From positions 1 through 42,907 of the forward strand of contig JHYK01000025.1 in the NCBI GenBank assembly GCA_000621405.1: a DNA stretch of 42,907 nt, given 5' to 3'. This document shows, piece after piece, positions 9,174 through 19,229 of this stretch. How positions within the stretch are numbered: position 1 is the first letter of the stretch; the number at the start of each line of letters is the position of its first letter. A program made the position numbers and the translations under genes. The stretch comes from Lachnospiraceae bacterium AC3007 (GTDB taxonomy: Bacteria > Bacillota > Clostridia > Lachnospirales > Lachnospiraceae). The notes under the pieces are model-generated. The model made no database searches. It was not told where the DNA came from and saw only the letters and a program-made list of their open reading frames with translations.

Positions 9174-12100
9174 TTATTCCGTAACTGCTGTCTCCTCGAC
9201 GGCTTCTACTGCCTCTTCCTCAGTATCCAAAACCTCTTCCTCGCCCTCTTTGATCTCGATATCCTCATCAAAGTCTATCTCGTCTCCGATGGTGGGTCCG
9301 TCGGTATTGAGGTCTATGTTCCTGTAGCGCTTCATTCCGGTGCCTGCAGGGATCAGCTTACCGATGATGACATTCTCCTTCATTCCGATGAGCCTGTCGA
9401 CCTTGCCCTTGATGGCTGCATCGGTGAGGACACGCGTGGTCTCCTGGAAGGATGCTGCCGACATGAAGGAATCCGTTGCAAGAGAAGCCTTTGTGATACC
9501 GAGCATCTCCTGTACTCCCTCTGCGGGCTCCTTGCCCTCAGCGGTAAGACGCGCATTCATGTCATCAAAGTCAAGCACGTTCATCAGCTCTCCGGGCAGT
9601 ACATCCAGAGCATCATGTGACTCAAGTATGCGTACCTTCTTGAGCATCTGATGGACTATGACCTCGATATGCTTGTCGTTGATCTCAACGCCCTGCAGCC
9701 TGTAGACTCTCTGCACCTCACGGAGCAGGTAATCCTGGACTGCGCGCAGTCCCTTTATGCGGAGCAGATCGTGAGGATCCACGCTTCCCTCGGTGATCTC
9801 CTGGCCTGCCTCAAGATGCTGGCCTTCGGTCACGTGAAGCCTTGAGCCGAAAGGTATCAGATAACTCTTGGATTCGCCTGACTCCTTATCGGTGACTATG
9901 ACTTCCTTCTTTATAATATCGTCCTTGCTGATGACGCCTTCATCTGACTGATCATCTGAAGCAGAGCTGAGTGTCTCCTTCTTCTTCTCCCTGATGGATA
10001 CATCACCGTCGATCTCCGAGATGATCGCAAGTCCCTTGGGCTTCCTCGCCTCGAAGAGCTCCTCGACTCTGGGAAGACCCTGGGTTATGTCGGAACCTGC
10101 GACACCGCCGGTGTGGAAGGTTCTCATCGTAAGCTGTGTACCGGGCTCACCTATGGACTGGGCTGCTATGATGCCAATAGCCTCACCGACCTGCACTGCC
10201 TCTCCGGTCGCCATGTTTGCGCCGTAGCACTTGGAGCAGATACCGTTCTTGCAACGGCATGTGAGCACTGTCCTTATCTTCACTTCCTCGATGGGCTTGC
10301 CGTCCTTCACGCCGGAAGCGATGATCTGCTCGGCGCGCCGGGGAGTGATCATATGGTTGGCTCCGACTATGAGCTTTCCCTTCTTATCATATATGTCCTC
10401 ACAGGAGAATCTTCCCGTGATCCTGTCCTGAAGGCTCTCTACTTCGCCCTTGCCGTCATAGAATGCCTTGACAGTCATGCCGGGTATCTCTTCAAGATCC
10501 TCCGCACAGTCAGGCTCCCTTATAGTAAGCTCCTGAGATACGTCCACGAGACGTCTTGTCAGATATCCGGAGTCTGCGGTACGCAGAGCCGTATCGGACA
10601 GTCCCTTTCTGGCTCCGTGCGCTGACATGAAATACTCCAGCACGTTGAGTCCCTCACGGAAGTTACTCTTGATCGGGAGCTCTATCGTATGTCCGGTGGT
10701 ATCAGCCATAAGGCCTCTCATTCCGGCGAGCTGTTTGATCTGCTTGTTTGATCCTCTCGCTCCGGAATTCGCCATCATATAAATATTATTATACTCATCG
10801 AGACCGTCCAGAAGGTCTGCCGTAAGCTCTTCATCGATAGCCTTCCATGTCTCTATGACTTCCTTATATCTCTCGGAATCAGTCAGCAGTCCGCGCTTGT
10901 AGTTCCTTGTGATCTTGTCCACGCGGTCCTGAGCCTTGTCAAGGAGCTCCTGCTTCTGCGAAGGAACGGCCATATCCGAGATGGACACGCTCATCGCGGC
11001 CAGAGTCGAATAGTGATATCCCATATCCTTGATGTGATCGAGCACTTCCGCAGTCTTGATGGCGCCGTGAGTATTGATGACCTTGGTTATGATAGTCTTC
11101 AGCTCACTCTTGCCCACAAGGAAGTCTACCTCGAGCGCGAGCTCGTTGCCCTTCACCGACCTGTCCACAAGTCCCAGATCCTGAGGCACTATCTCGTTAA
11201 ATAAGAACCTTCCGAGAGTTGAATGTATCACTCCGGTGTATGTCTTCTTCTCGCCCTTGCGCGTTACGTTCACGCCTATCTTCGAATGGAGGGTTATGAC
11301 TCCGTTCTCATGAGCAAGTATGGCCTCATTCACGTTCTTGAAGATCTTGCCTTCTCCGGGCTCGCCGTCCTTCTCAAGAGTAAGATAATAACAACCTAAT
11401 ACCATATCCTGAGTCGGAACGTTCACCGGTCCGCCGTCAGCAGGCTTTAAGAGGTTGTTCGGCATCAGCATGAGGAATCTGCTCTCAGCCTGTGCTTCCA
11501 CGGACAGAGGAAGATGGACTGCCATCTGGTCGCCGTCGAAGTCAGCATTGAAAGGCGTGCAGGCAAGAGGATGAAGCTTGATAGCCTTACCTTCTACGAG
11601 CACAGGCTCAAATGCCTGTATACCGAGTCTGTGAAGCGTGGGAGCACGGTTCAGCATGACGGGATGCTCGTGTATGACCTTCTCGAGCACATCCCAGACC
11701 TCGGGATCGAGGCGCTCCACCATCTTCTTCGCATTCTTTATGTTGTGTGATGTCCCGTTTGACACGAGCTCCTTCATGACGAAGGGCTTGAAGAGCTCTA
11801 TCGCCATCTCCTTGGGCAGTCCGCACTGCCAGATCTTAAGCTCGGGTCCTACGACTATAACGGAACGTCCCGAATAGTCCACACGCTTGCCGAGAAGGTT
11901 CTGTCTGAAACGTCCGCCCTTACCCTTGAGCATGTCTGACAGAGACTTGAGAGGCCTGTTGCCGGGTCCGGTAACGGGTCTGCCCCTTCTGCCGTTGTCG
12001 ATGAGAGCATCGACTGCTTCCTGGAGCATCCTCTTCTCGTTACGTACGATGATATCGGGAGTGCCGAGCTCCAGAAGCTTCTGGAGACGGTTGTTCCTGT

Positions 12101-12917
12101 TGATTATCCTTCTGTACAGATCGTTGAGGTCGCTTGTCGCGAACCTTCCGCCGTCGAGCTGTACCATTGGGCGAAGATCGGGCGGGATCACGGGCATGCA
12201 GTCAAGCACCATCCATGCGGGATCATTACCCGACTCCCTGAATGCCTCCACGACCTCGAGCCTCTTAACTATACGCGCCCTCTTCTGGCCCGTAGCGTTC
12301 TCAAGCTCTTCTCTGAGCTCGCCTGACTCCTTATCGAGATCTATGCTCTGGAGCAGCTCCTTTATAGCCTCGGCTCCCATTCCCACGCGGAACTTGTAGC
12401 CGTATGTCTCACGGGCATTCTGGTATTCCTGCTCCGTAAGTATCTGCTTGTATTCGAGATCCGTCTCACCGGGATCGAGTACTATATATGAAGCAAAGTA
12501 GAGCACTCTCTCCAGTATCCTCGGGGACAGGTCAAGGATGAGTCCCATGCGGCTGGGTATTCCCTTGAAATACCATATGTGAGAGACGGGCGCTGCAAGC
12601 TCTATGTGTCCCATCCTCTCGCGGCGGACAGAAGCCTTTGTTACCTCTACTCCGCACTTGTCGCAGATGACACCCTTATATCTGATCTTCTTGTACTTGC
12701 CGCAGTGGCACTCCCAGTCCTTTGTGGGTCCGAAGATCCTCTCGCAGAAGAGGCCGTCCGGCTCCGGCTTAAGTGTACGGTAATTGATGGTCTCGGGCTT
12801 CTTGACCTCTCCGTGCGACCATTCGCGTATCTTCTCCGGGCTTGCCAGTCCGATCCTTATGGCATCGAATGAAAGCGGCTCGTATTTGTCAGTTTGTCTG
12901 TTTATCATCTCAGGCAT
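9174..12917 (-). CDS. rpoC: DNA-directed RNA polymerase subunit beta'
   Basis: This is the beta' catalytic subunit, 1247 residues. The N-terminal zinc finger uses Cys70, 72, 85 and 88. The magnesium-binding active-site motif NADFDGDQM is at 457-465. The later [13 protein letters not shown] zinc site and the [10 protein letters not shown] region are present. The extreme C-terminus is a run rich in Glu (about 30 residues after [10 protein letters not shown]) that looks disordered. It follows rpoB by 33 bases in the standard arrangement. Confidence 0.99.
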   Translation of the reverse strand: MPEMINRQTDKYEPLSFDAIRIGLASPEKIREWSHGEVKKPETINYRTLKPEPDGLFCERIFGPTKDWECHCGKYKKIRYKGVICDKCGVEVTKASVRRERMGHIELAAPVSHIWYFKGIPSRMGLILDLSPRILERVLYFASYIVLDPGETDLEYKQILTEQEYQNARETYGYKFRVGMGAEAIKELLQSIDLDKESGELREELENATGQKRARIVKRLEVVEAFRESGNDPAWMVLDCMPVIPPDLRPMVQLDGGRFATSDLNDLYRRIINRNNRLQKLLELGTPDIIVRNEKRMLQEAVDALIDNGRRGRPVTGPGNRPLKSLSDMLKGKGGRFRQNLLGKRVDYSGRSVIVVGPELKIWQCGLPKEMAIELFKPFVMKELVSNGTSHNIKNAKKMVERLDPEVWDVLEKVIHEHPVMLNRAPTLHRLGIQAFEPVLVEGKAIKLHPLACTPFNADFDGDQMAVHLPLSVEAQAESRFLMLMPNNLLKPADGGPVNVPTQDMVLGCYYLTLEKDGEPGEGKIFKNVNEAILAHENGVITLHSKIGVNVTRKGEKKTYTGVIHSTLGRFLFNEIVPQDLGLVDRSVKGNELALEVDFLVGKSELKTIITKVINTHGAIKTAEVLDHIKDMGYHYSTLAAMSVSISDMAVPSQKQELLDKAQDRVDKITRNYKRGLLTDSERYKEVIETWKAIDEELTADLLDGLDEYNNIYMMANSGARGSNKQIKQLAGMRGLMADTTGHTIELPIKSNFREGLNVLEYFMSAHGARKGLSDTALRTADSGYLTRRLVDVSQELTIREPDCAEDLEEIPGMTVKAFYDGKGEVESLQDRITGRFSCEDIYDKKGKLIVGANHMITPRRAEQIIASGVKDGKPIEEVKIRTVLTCRCKNGICSKCYGANMATGEAVQVGEAIGIIAAQSIGEPGTQLTMRTFHTGGVAGSDITQGLPRVEELFEARKPKGLAIISEIDGDVSIREKKKETLSSASDDQSDEGVISKDDIIKKEVIVTDKESGESKSYLIPFGSRLHVTEGQHLEAGQEITEGSVDPHDLLRIKGLRAVQDYLLREVQRVYRLQGVEINDKHIEVIVHQMLKKVRILESHDALDVLPGELMNVLDFDDMNARLTAEGKEPAEGVQEMLGITKASLATDSFMSAASFQETTRVLTDAAIKGKVDRLIGMKENVIIGKLIPAGTGMKRYRNIDLNTDGPTIGDEIDFDEDIEIKEGEEEVLDTEEEAVEAVEETAVTE

Positions 12918-12950
12918 CTGTTAACTCCTCTCGTAACAGTAAGCGTATTA

Positions 12951-15900
12951 TTATTCAGCGTTGGTGGTCTCTTCAGCAGGTGACTCCATAGCGGCAGGCT
13001 CCTCGTCGACGTAATCTTCTTCGTCCACGTAGGTCTCGTTGTCATCGACTGTCTCAAGAGTGCCTGTCTCGCCGTCAAACTCCTGGGTCGTAAAGCCGTT
13101 CGCCCTGAATTCGTCCTCGCGTCCCACGCCGTAGAACCTGTCGTCATCAAGTATGTGTCGCATGTCCGTATCGCCGAATTCCGCTGTCTCCGCTATCTCG
13201 ACCTCGGTGCCGTCATCCTTTAAGACTCTGACATCAAGTCCCAGCGACTGCAGCTCTTTTAAGAGCACCTTGAAGGATTCGGGTATGCCGGGCTCGGGGA
13301 TGTTCTCTCCCTTGATGATCGCTTCGTAAGTCTTCACACGTCCTATCACGTCATCGGACTTGACTGTGAGAATCTCCTGCAGCGTGTATGCTGCGCCGTA
13401 TGCCTCAAGCGCCCAGACTTCCATCTCTCCGAATCTCTGTCCGCCAAACTGGGCCTTGCCGCCCAGAGGCTGCTGTGTCACAAGTGAATAAGGGCCGGTG
13501 GAGCGCGCATGGATCTTGTCGTCTACCATGTGGTGGAGTTTCAGATAATGCATGTGTCCTATCGTGACCGCATTATCAAAGTACTCTCCGGTACGGCCGT
13601 CCCTGAGTCTGACCTTACCGTCGCGCTGTATCTCGACTCCCTTCCATACTTCTCTGTGATCGCGGTTCTCCGAAAGGAAATCCATGACCTCGGGAAGCAG
13701 GACCTTCTTGTACTTCTTTTCAAAGTCTTCCCACTCGCTGTTGACATAGTCATTGGCAAGCTCAAGGGTGTCCTCGATGTCGACCTCGTTAGCTCCGTCA
13801 AAGACGGGAGTCGAGATCTTGAAGCCCAGAGCCGCTGCCGCGAGCGAAAGGTGTATCTCAAGTATCTGACCGATGTTCATACGTGAAGGCACGCCCAGAG
13901 GGTTCAGCACTATGTCGAGCGGTCTTCCGTTGGGAAGATAAGGCATATCTTCTATAGGAAGGACTCTCGAGCAGACGCCCTTATTTCCGTGACGTCCTGC
14001 CATCTTGTCGCCCACGCCTATCTTTCTCTTCTGAGCAATGTATATGCGCACGGCCTTGTTCACGCCGGGTGAGAGCTCGTCTCCCGCCTCTCTGGTGAAG
14101 ACCTTGGCATCGACCACGATACCGTATTCGCCGTGAGGAACCTTGAGGGAAGTATCCCTGACCTCGCGGGCCTTCTCACCGAAGATCGCGCGAAGGAGCC
14201 TCTCCTCTGCGGTAAGCTCGGTCTCTCCCTTGGGGGTGACCTTTCCTACGAGGATATCTCCCGCTCTGACCTCTGCGCCGATGCGGATTATACCGTTCTC
14301 ATCGAGATCCTTTAAGGCATCCTCGCCGACACCGGGCACGTCGCGCGTTATCTCCTCGGGTCCGAGCTTGGTATCCCTGGATTCGCACTCATACTCTTCT
14401 ATATTGATGGATGTGAATACATCATCACGTACCAGCCTCTCGCTGATAAGCACAGCGTCCTCGTAGTTATAGCCTTCCCAGGTCATGAATCCTATGAGAG
14501 GATTCTTGCCGAGAGCCAGCTCGCCGTTAGAGGTGGACGGTCCGTCCGCTATGACCTCTCCGGCCTCGATATGCTGATCCTTGACTACGATGGGTCTCTG
14601 GTTGTAGCAGTTTGACTGGTTGGACCTCATGAACTTTGACAGCTTGTATTCCGTCTTCGTGCCGTCGTCATTGGCCACCTTTATCATGTCACTCTGGGAA
14701 AGCAGGACTTTGCCGGGCTTTTCCGCAAGCAGGCAGACGCCGGAGTCGACCGCAGCCTTTGCCTCCATGCCTGTGCCGATGAGCGGCGCTTCCGTCGTAA
14801 GAAGCGGCACGGCCTGTCTCTGCATGTTGGATCCCATCAAAGCTCTCGTCGGGTCATCATTCTGCAGGAAAGGAACTAGTGTCGTAGCCACTGAGAAGAC
14901 CTGTCTCGGAGAGACATCCATGTAATCAAACATGCTCTTCTCATACTGCTGAGTCTCATCCTTGAATCTTCCGGATACCATACGGTTGATGAAGTGTCCG
15001 GATGCATCCAGAGGCTCGGAAGCCTGAGCTACGTGATAATTGTCCTCTTCGTCCGCAGTCATGTACACGACCTCGTCCGTAACCCTGGGATTCTCGGGAT
15101 CCTTGTGATCCACTCTCCTGTAAGGTGACTCTACAAAGCCGTATTCATTGATGCGCGCATAGCATGCGAGCGAATTGATAAGTCCGATGTTCGGTCCTTC
15201 GGGAGTCTCTACGGGGCACATGCGTCCGTAGTGTGAATAATGTATATCCCTGACCTCCATGCCGGCGCGGTCTCTTGACAGTCCGCCGGGGCCGAGGGCC
15301 GAGAGTCTTCTCTTATGAGTAAGCTCTCCGAGAGGGTTGTTCTGATCCATGAACTGTGACAACTGTGAAGATCCGAAGAACTCCTTGACCGCTGCCGTAA
15401 CAGGCTTGATATTGATGAGCTGCTGAGCAGTCACTGTCGTGATGTCCTGAGTGGTCATCCTCTCGCGCACGACTCTCTCAAGCCTTGAAAGACCGATCCT
15501 GTACTGATTCTGCAGAAGCTCGCCGACCGCGCGGATACGGCGGTTGCCGAGGTGATCGATATCGTCCTTGTGTCCGATATGGTACTCAAGGTGCATATTG
15601 TAGTTGATCGACGCAAAGATGTCGTCATGAGTGATATGCTTCGGTATCAGCTCTGCGATATTGTGCCTTATGGCGTCCTTGAGCGCCTCGGGTGTCTCAT
15701 TCTCATCCATGAGCTTCTCGAGCTCAGGATAATAAACGAGCTCCGTAACACCGTAGTCCTTTGCGCTCTCGCCCTTAGGGAACTCAATGTAGTGATTTAT
15801 GTCAACCATCATCGAAGAGAGGACCTTAACGTTCCTCTTCTCAGTCTGGATGAGCACGCTCCTTACTGCGCTGTTCTGTATCTCGTCAGCAAGCTCTCTC

Positions 15901-16877
15901 GTGACCTCGACTCCTGCCTTGGCGGCAAGTCCGTTCTTGCCGGGAAGCTTGATGACCTCACCGGTCGCGGGATCGAGCACATCCTCGGCGAGGATATGAC
16001 CTGCGATACGGTTCCTGAAGGAAAGCTTCTTATTGAACTTGTAACGTCCGACCTTTGCAAGATCGTATCTCCTTGAATCAAAGAACATGCCGTCGATAAG
16101 GGATCTTGCGCTCTCTTCCGCGAGAGGCTCGCCGGGACGTATCTTCTTATATAATTCAAGCAGACCGTCGCGAACATTCTCTCCGCCGTCCTTTGCAAAA
16201 GAAGCCTCGATCTTCGGCTCATCGCCGAACATATCCAGGATCTCCTGATTGGTACCGAGTCCGAGCGCTCTTAAAAGCACGGTGACGGGCACCTTCCTCG
16301 TGCGGTCCACGTGAACATAGAAAACATCGTTGGAATCTGTCTCATACTCAAGCCATGCTCCACGGTTCGGGATCACGGTGCATGAATACAGCTTCTTACC
16401 GAACTTATCGTGATCTATTCCATAATATATGCCGGGTGAACGGACAAGCTGCGATACTATGACTCGCTCCGCGCCGTTGATGACAAAAGTGCCGGTATCT
16501 GTCATGATAGGCAGATCGCCCATGAATATCTTCTGCTCGGTATTATCAGCCTCAGGCTTCGATGCGTTATAGAGTCTTACGGTGACCTCCAAAGGCGCCG
16601 AATATGTGGCGTCCCTGGCCTTGCACTCCTCTATGCTGTACTTGACCTTGTCCTTGTTGAACTGGTAATCGACGAACTCCATGGAAAGATTCCCGCTATA
16701 ATCATTTATAGGAGAAATGTCCTCGAACGCCTCCTTGAGGCCCTCATTAATAAACCAGCCGTATGAGGATTTCTGCACATCGATGAGATTCGGCATCTCG
16801 AGCACTTCTCTCTGCCTCTGAAAGCTCATCCTGAGATTCTTCCCACTGTAGACCGGATGTATTCTGTTCTTTTCCAT
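12951..16877 (-). CDS. rpoB: DNA-directed RNA polymerase subunit beta
   Basis: This is the beta subunit, 1308 residues, complete from [12 protein letters not shown] to an acidic tail. The rifampicin-binding region ([19 protein letters not shown] then [13 protein letters not shown]) has wild-type residues at the common resistance positions. The conserved [12 protein letters not shown] and [20 protein letters not shown] segments are present. The last 60 or so residues are very acidic ([10 protein letters not shown]), like the tails of RpoC and L10 here. A GGGGTGAT site precedes the ATG. It has its own promoter about 270 bases upstream and a structured leader. Confidence 0.99.
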   Translation of the reverse strand: MEKNRIHPVYSGKNLRMSFQRQREVLEMPNLIDVQKSSYGWFINEGLKEAFEDISPINDYSGNLSMEFVDYQFNKDKVKYSIEECKARDATYSAPLEVTVRLYNASKPEADNTEQKIFMGDLPIMTDTGTFVINGAERVIVSQLVRSPGIYYGIDHDKFGKKLYSCTVIPNRGAWLEYETDSNDVFYVHVDRTRKVPVTVLLRALGLGTNQEILDMFGDEPKIEASFAKDGGENVRDGLLELYKKIRPGEPLAEESARSLIDGMFFDSRRYDLAKVGRYKFNKKLSFRNRIAGHILAEDVLDPATGEVIKLPGKNGLAAKAGVEVTRELADEIQNSAVRSVLIQTEKRNVKVLSSMMVDINHYIEFPKGESAKDYGVTELVYYPELEKLMDENETPEALKDAIRHNIAELIPKHITHDDIFASINYNMHLEYHIGHKDDIDHLGNRRIRAVGELLQNQYRIGLSRLERVVRERMTTQDITTVTAQQLINIKPVTAAVKEFFGSSQLSQFMDQNNPLGELTHKRRLSALGPGGLSRDRAGMEVRDIHYSHYGRMCPVETPEGPNIGLINSLACYARINEYGFVESPYRRVDHKDPENPRVTDEVVYMTADEEDNYHVAQASEPLDASGHFINRMVSGRFKDETQQYEKSMFDYMDVSPRQVFSVATTLVPFLQNDDPTRALMGSNMQRQAVPLLTTEAPLIGTGMEAKAAVDSGVCLLAEKPGKVLLSQSDMIKVANDDGTKTEYKLSKFMRSNQSNCYNQRPIVVKDQHIEAGEVIADGPSTSNGELALGKNPLIGFMTWEGYNYEDAVLISERLVRDDVFTSINIEEYECESRDTKLGPEEITRDVPGVGEDALKDLDENGIIRIGAEVRAGDILVGKVTPKGETELTAEERLLRAIFGEKAREVRDTSLKVPHGEYGIVVDAKVFTREAGDELSPGVNKAVRIYIAQKRKIGVGDKMAGRHGNKGVCSRVLPIEDMPYLPNGRPLDIVLNPLGVPSRMNIGQILEIHLSLAAAALGFKISTPVFDGANEVDIEDTLELANDYVNSEWEDFEKKYKKVLLPEVMDFLSENRDHREVWKGVEIQRDGKVRLRDGRTGEYFDNAVTIGHMHYLKLHHMVDDKIHARSTGPYSLVTQQPLGGKAQFGGQRFGEMEVWALEAYGAAYTLQEILTVKSDDVIGRVKTYEAIIKGENIPEPGIPESFKVLLKELQSLGLDVRVLKDDGTEVEIAETAEFGDTDMRHILDDDRFYGVGREDEFRANGFTTQEFDGETGTLETVDDNETYVDEEDYVDEEPAAMESPAEETTNAE

Positions 16878-17147
16878 TAAGCTATCACCCCTGAATGAAA
16901 TTTTAGACTACGACTCTTCCGGCACAGCACTGCGCGCAAAGTCGCGAAGTGCGTACCAAAACCTTATGCTTGCAGCATCCGGCTTATTGCCGAAGGCAAT
17001 TCTGCATAAGACGGATGCGTCCAAAAATATGAATCTGCAAGATTCGTATTTTTGAACAACAGTTCCCTGCACCTTATGAAACGGCTAAATATCGGGCTTT
17101 GTCACAGATTTTAAAGACAAAGAAAGCCTGTGCCGCCACAAAAGTGC
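16878..17147 (-). promoter_or_regulatory. Structured 5' leader of rpoB with several hairpins and a possible pseudoknot
   Basis: The leader would be about 270 nt from the predicted start point. It contains a 14-bp stem at 17022-17035/17041-17054 (one mismatch). It also has a tight hairpin at 16986-16991/16995-17000. Two further 7-bp pairings cross each other: 16963-16969 with 17004-17010, and 16975-16981 with 17012-17018. A GC-rich hairpin (CACTGCGCG with CGCG..AGTG) lies at about 16928-16951. Crossing stems imply a pseudoknot or mutually exclusive states. I do not recognise it as a named RNA family. It may be an attenuator or an inserted repeat. Confidence 0.5.
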
Positions 17148-17154
17148 AATCTAC

Positions 17155-17184
17155 ATGGTAACACAAGCCTTCTTATGAAGTCAA
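17155..17184 (-). promoter_or_regulatory. Promoter for rpoBC
   Basis: On the minus strand TTGACT (17179-17184) and TACCAT (17155-17160) are 18 bases apart, after an A/T-rich stretch. It lies in the 492-base gap between rplL and rpoB, so rpoBC can be transcribed apart from rplJL. Confidence 0.6.
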
Positions 17185-17251
17185 CTAAAAAATAAATATT
17201 TTATTTCCTCGCATGGACACATGTCACTCGGGCGCATTTGCGCATCTTTAC

Positions 17252-17319
17252 CGACGCCACTCACGCATAGCGTTCGTAAACGGCGTTCACAATATGCCAA
17301 AGGGCATATTGTGCAGCGC
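17252..17319. repeat. Palindromic repeat with ATGCCNNNNGGCAT core, copy 1
   Basis: The core hairpin is CACAATATGCC / GGCATATTGTG (17288-17298 and 17303-17313). On the minus strand it is followed by GGCGTTTACGA-type sequence (here GCCGTTTACGA) and GCTATGCGTGAGTGGC. The same architecture recurs at 20616-20688 near tRNA-Leu. It sits just after the rplL stop and has no T-run typical of an intrinsic terminator. Confidence 0.75.
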
Positions 17320-17369
17320 TTAAGCCCGATGGCATGTGGTCCATGCGAGGACTATATATTTGTTATAGA

Positions 17370-17753
17370 TTACTTCAGAGTGATCTTTGCGCCTTCAGCC
17401 TCGAGCTTAGCCTTGATGTCATCAGCGGAAGCCTTGTCAGCTGCCTCCTTGAGAACCTTGGGAGCGCCCTCAACGAGATCCTTTGCTTCCTTAAGTCCAA
17501 GTCCGGTAACCTCACGTACGACCTTGATGACCTTGATCTTGTTAGGTCCGACATCGGTGAGCTCTACATCAAACTCAGTCTTCTCCTCAGCTGCGCCACC
17601 GTCACCGCCTGCTGCGCCGCCTGCTGCGACTACGACTCCTGCTGCTGCAGATACGCCGAACTCTTCCTCGCAAGCCTTTACGAGATCATTGAGCTCTAAA
17701 ACAGTGAGCTCCTTTATAGCATCGATTATTTCTTCCTTTGTAAGCTTAGCCAT
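17370..17753 (-). CDS. rplL: 50S ribosomal protein L7/L12
   Basis: This is the stalk protein that recruits translational GTPases, 127 residues. It has the N-terminal dimerisation helices ([16 protein letters not shown]), an Ala/Gly-rich hinge ([13 protein letters not shown]) and the C-terminal factor-binding domain ([20 protein letters not shown]). The ATG at 17753 comes one base after the rplJ stop. Its AGGAGGAT ribosome site lies inside the last codons of rplJ, so the two are translationally coupled. Confidence 0.99.
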   Translation of the reverse strand: MAKLTKEEIIDAIKELTVLELNDLVKACEEEFGVSAAAGVVVAAGGAAGGDGGAAEEKTEFDVELTDVGPNKIKVIKVVREVTGLGLKEAKDLVEGAPKVLKEAADKASADDIKAKLEAEGAKITLK

Positions 17754-17754
17754 T

Positions 17755-18426
17755 TTATTTATCCTCCTCTGTCTTGTTATCTTCTGCTGCAGGAACTTCC
17801 GCTGCTGCTTCCTCTGTCTTTGCCTCTTCTGCTGCGGGAGCTGCTGCTTCCTCAGCCTTCTCCTCTGCGGGAGCCTCGGCTGTCTCTGCCTTCTCCTCTG
17901 CAGGTGCTTCAGCTGCAGGTGCATCAGATGCAGCTGCGTCTGCGCCGCCCTTCTCCGCTATCTGGTTGATGACACGAGCGAAGTTGGACATAGGTGACTT
18001 CCAGGAACCGAAGAGTCTTCCTAAGAGTTCCTCTCTTGAAGGAACATTTGCGAGCTCCTCGACACCCTTTACGTCATAATAAGTGCCTTCGATGACTGCT
18101 CCCTTGATCTCAAGCTTGTCTGCTTTCTTCGCAAACTTCACAAGGACTCTTGCAGGAGCTGTCACATCATCCTCAGCGAGCGCAAGTGCGGACGGGCCTT
18201 CCAGAAGCTTGTCGAGCTCTGCAAAGTCTGTGCCTTCGAAAGCTCTTCTCATCATGGTGTTCTTATATACCTTATAAGTAACCCCGGCTTCTCGAAGCTG
18301 ACGCCTAAGCTGAGTATCCTGCTCCACAGTCAGACCTCTGTGGTCGACAAGAACTGCGGCATGCGCGTTCTTGATCTTCTCGGAGATCTCGTCGACTATG
18401 GGAGCTTTGAGTTCTACCTTTGCCAT
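17755..18426 (-). CDS. rplJ: 50S ribosomal protein L10 with long acidic Ala/Glu tail
   Basis: L10 anchors L7/L12 dimers to 23S rRNA and autoregulates its mRNA. Residues 1-160 are a standard L10 ([23 protein letters not shown]). The protein runs to 223 residues because of a tail from about 161 made of [10 protein letters not shown]-like blocks. The family is usually about 165-175 residues. The tail codons are in frame and end with the ribosome site for rplL, so the extension is real and not a sequencing shift. AAGGAGG precedes the ATG. An L10 leader lies upstream. Confidence 0.97.
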   Translation of the reverse strand: MAKVELKAPIVDEISEKIKNAHAAVLVDHRGLTVEQDTQLRRQLREAGVTYKVYKNTMMRRAFEGTDFAELDKLLEGPSALALAEDDVTAPARVLVKFAKKADKLEIKGAVIEGTYYDVKGVEELANVPSREELLGRLFGSWKSPMSNFARVINQIAEKGGADAAASDAPAAEAPAEEKAETAEAPAEEKAEEAAAPAAEEAKTEEAAAEVPAAEDNKTEEDK

Positions 18427-18461
18427 ATGGCTTCTACCTCCTTATAGTATTTGTTGTACCG

Positions 18462-18489
18462 AAAAACCCCTGCCTAAAAGACAGGGGTT
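18462..18489 (-). terminator. Intrinsic terminator/attenuator in the L10 leader
   Basis: On the minus strand the stem AACCCCTG / CAGGGGTT is followed by TTTTTCGG. It lies about 35 bases before the rplJ start and immediately after the L10 leader fold, as expected for attenuation controlled by L10 binding. Confidence 0.85.
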
Positions 18490-18593
18490 CAGAAAAATCT
18501 ACATAAATAACATAGCTTCTTTCCTCGGCTGGCGATCGAAGGATGTGCTCCTTTGACACTTACGGCCCCATGGCCACCGGCTGTCTTCGGCAA
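18490..18593 (-). promoter_or_regulatory. Ribosomal protein L10 leader (autoregulatory RNA)
   Basis: The minus-strand RNA begins near TAATTGCCGAAGACAGCC and continues through GGTGGCC... to GGAGCACATCC and GCCAGCCGAGGAA. This is the conserved L10-leader pattern (CCGAAGACAGC paired region, CCGAGG) that mimics the 23S rRNA binding site of L10(L12)4. The intrinsic terminator follows at 18462-18489. The family assignment comes from memory of the consensus. Confidence 0.85.
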
Positions 18594-18599
18594 TTACAG

Positions 18600-18629
18600 A
18601 TATTACTATTATAATTATTACATTGTCAA
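18600..18629 (-). promoter_or_regulatory. Promoter for L10 leader-rplJ-rplL
   Basis: On the minus strand a perfect TTGACA (18624-18629) and TAATAT (18600-18605) are 18 bases apart. The -35 box lies inside the last codons of the thrH-like gene, so this promoter overlaps the end of the preceding gene. Confidence 0.7.
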
Positions 18630-19223
18630 GGCTTTTTTGATGCCTTCCAGGAATTCATCATAATCGTCAAATGCCTGAATGTCAGGATTGTCCTTCTTTA
18701 TCTGATCCGTGCTCCTGAAGAGGAATCCTGCCTTTGATGCCTTTATCATAGCCATGTCATTGAAGGAATCGCCCGCGGCTATTGTATCAAAGCCGATGCT
18801 CTGAAGTGCCTTGACCGTCGCAAGCTTTGATTTCTCGACACGCATCTTATAGCCTTCGATCATACCGTCCGCGCCCACGATCAGCGTGTTGCAGAACAGG
18901 GTCGGCCAGTCAAGCTTCTTAAGCAGCGGAGTTGCGAACTGCTCAAAAGTATCGGAAAGTATCAGCACCTGGGTGATGGATCTTAATTCATCCAGGAATT
19001 CCTTTGCGCCGTCGAGCGGATCGATGCCCGCTATCACTTCCTGTATCTTCTTCAGTCCGAGGCCCTTCTCCTTAAGGATATCCAGCCTGAACTTCATGAG
19101 CTTGTCATAATCGGGCTCGTCCCTCGTCGTCCGCTTGAGCTCCGGTATGCCGGTCGCTTCCGCAAAGGCTATCCATATCTCGGGGACCAGAACCCCTTCC
19201 ATGTCAAGACATACTATGTTCAT
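18618..19223 (-). CDS. thrH: ThrH-like HAD phosphatase (phosphoserine phosphatase/homoserine phosphotransferase type)
   Basis: This is a 201-residue HAD-superfamily protein. Motif I is CLDMEGVL with nucleophile Asp7, motif II is LILSDTF, a conserved Lys lies in VEKSKL, and motif III/IV is AAGDSFNDMAM. The DMEGVLVPE start and WIAFAEATGI cap match ThrH, which dephosphorylates phosphoserine and can transfer phosphate to homoserine. It begins 6 bases after the phosphofructokinase stop, so the two are probably co-transcribed. The gene symbol rests on family resemblance; other small HAD phosphatases remain possible. Confidence 0.8.
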   Translation of the reverse strand: MNIVCLDMEGVLVPEIWIAFAEATGIPELKRTTRDEPDYDKLMKFRLDILKEKGLGLKKIQEVIAGIDPLDGAKEFLDELRSITQVLILSDTFEQFATPLLKKLDWPTLFCNTLIVGADGMIEGYKMRVEKSKLATVKALQSIGFDTIAAGDSFNDMAMIKASKAGFLFRSTDQIKKDNPDIQAFDDYDEFLEGIKKALTM

Positions 19224-19229
19224 GATGTC

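Noticed and set aside
13509-13886. Several 100-170-codon frames opposite rpoB, rpoC and fusA
   Set aside because: All are antisense shadows of highly conserved genes without start signals.
15345-15380. Possible rifampicin-resistance change in rpoB
   Set aside because: The cluster residues match the sensitive consensus; the small differences (GE for SE, L for I) are normal lineage variation.
17221-17997. 258-codon plus-strand frame across rplL and rplJ
   Set aside because: It is antisense to two certain ribosomal proteins; its Ser/Cys/Leu richness mirrors the Ala/Glu tail.
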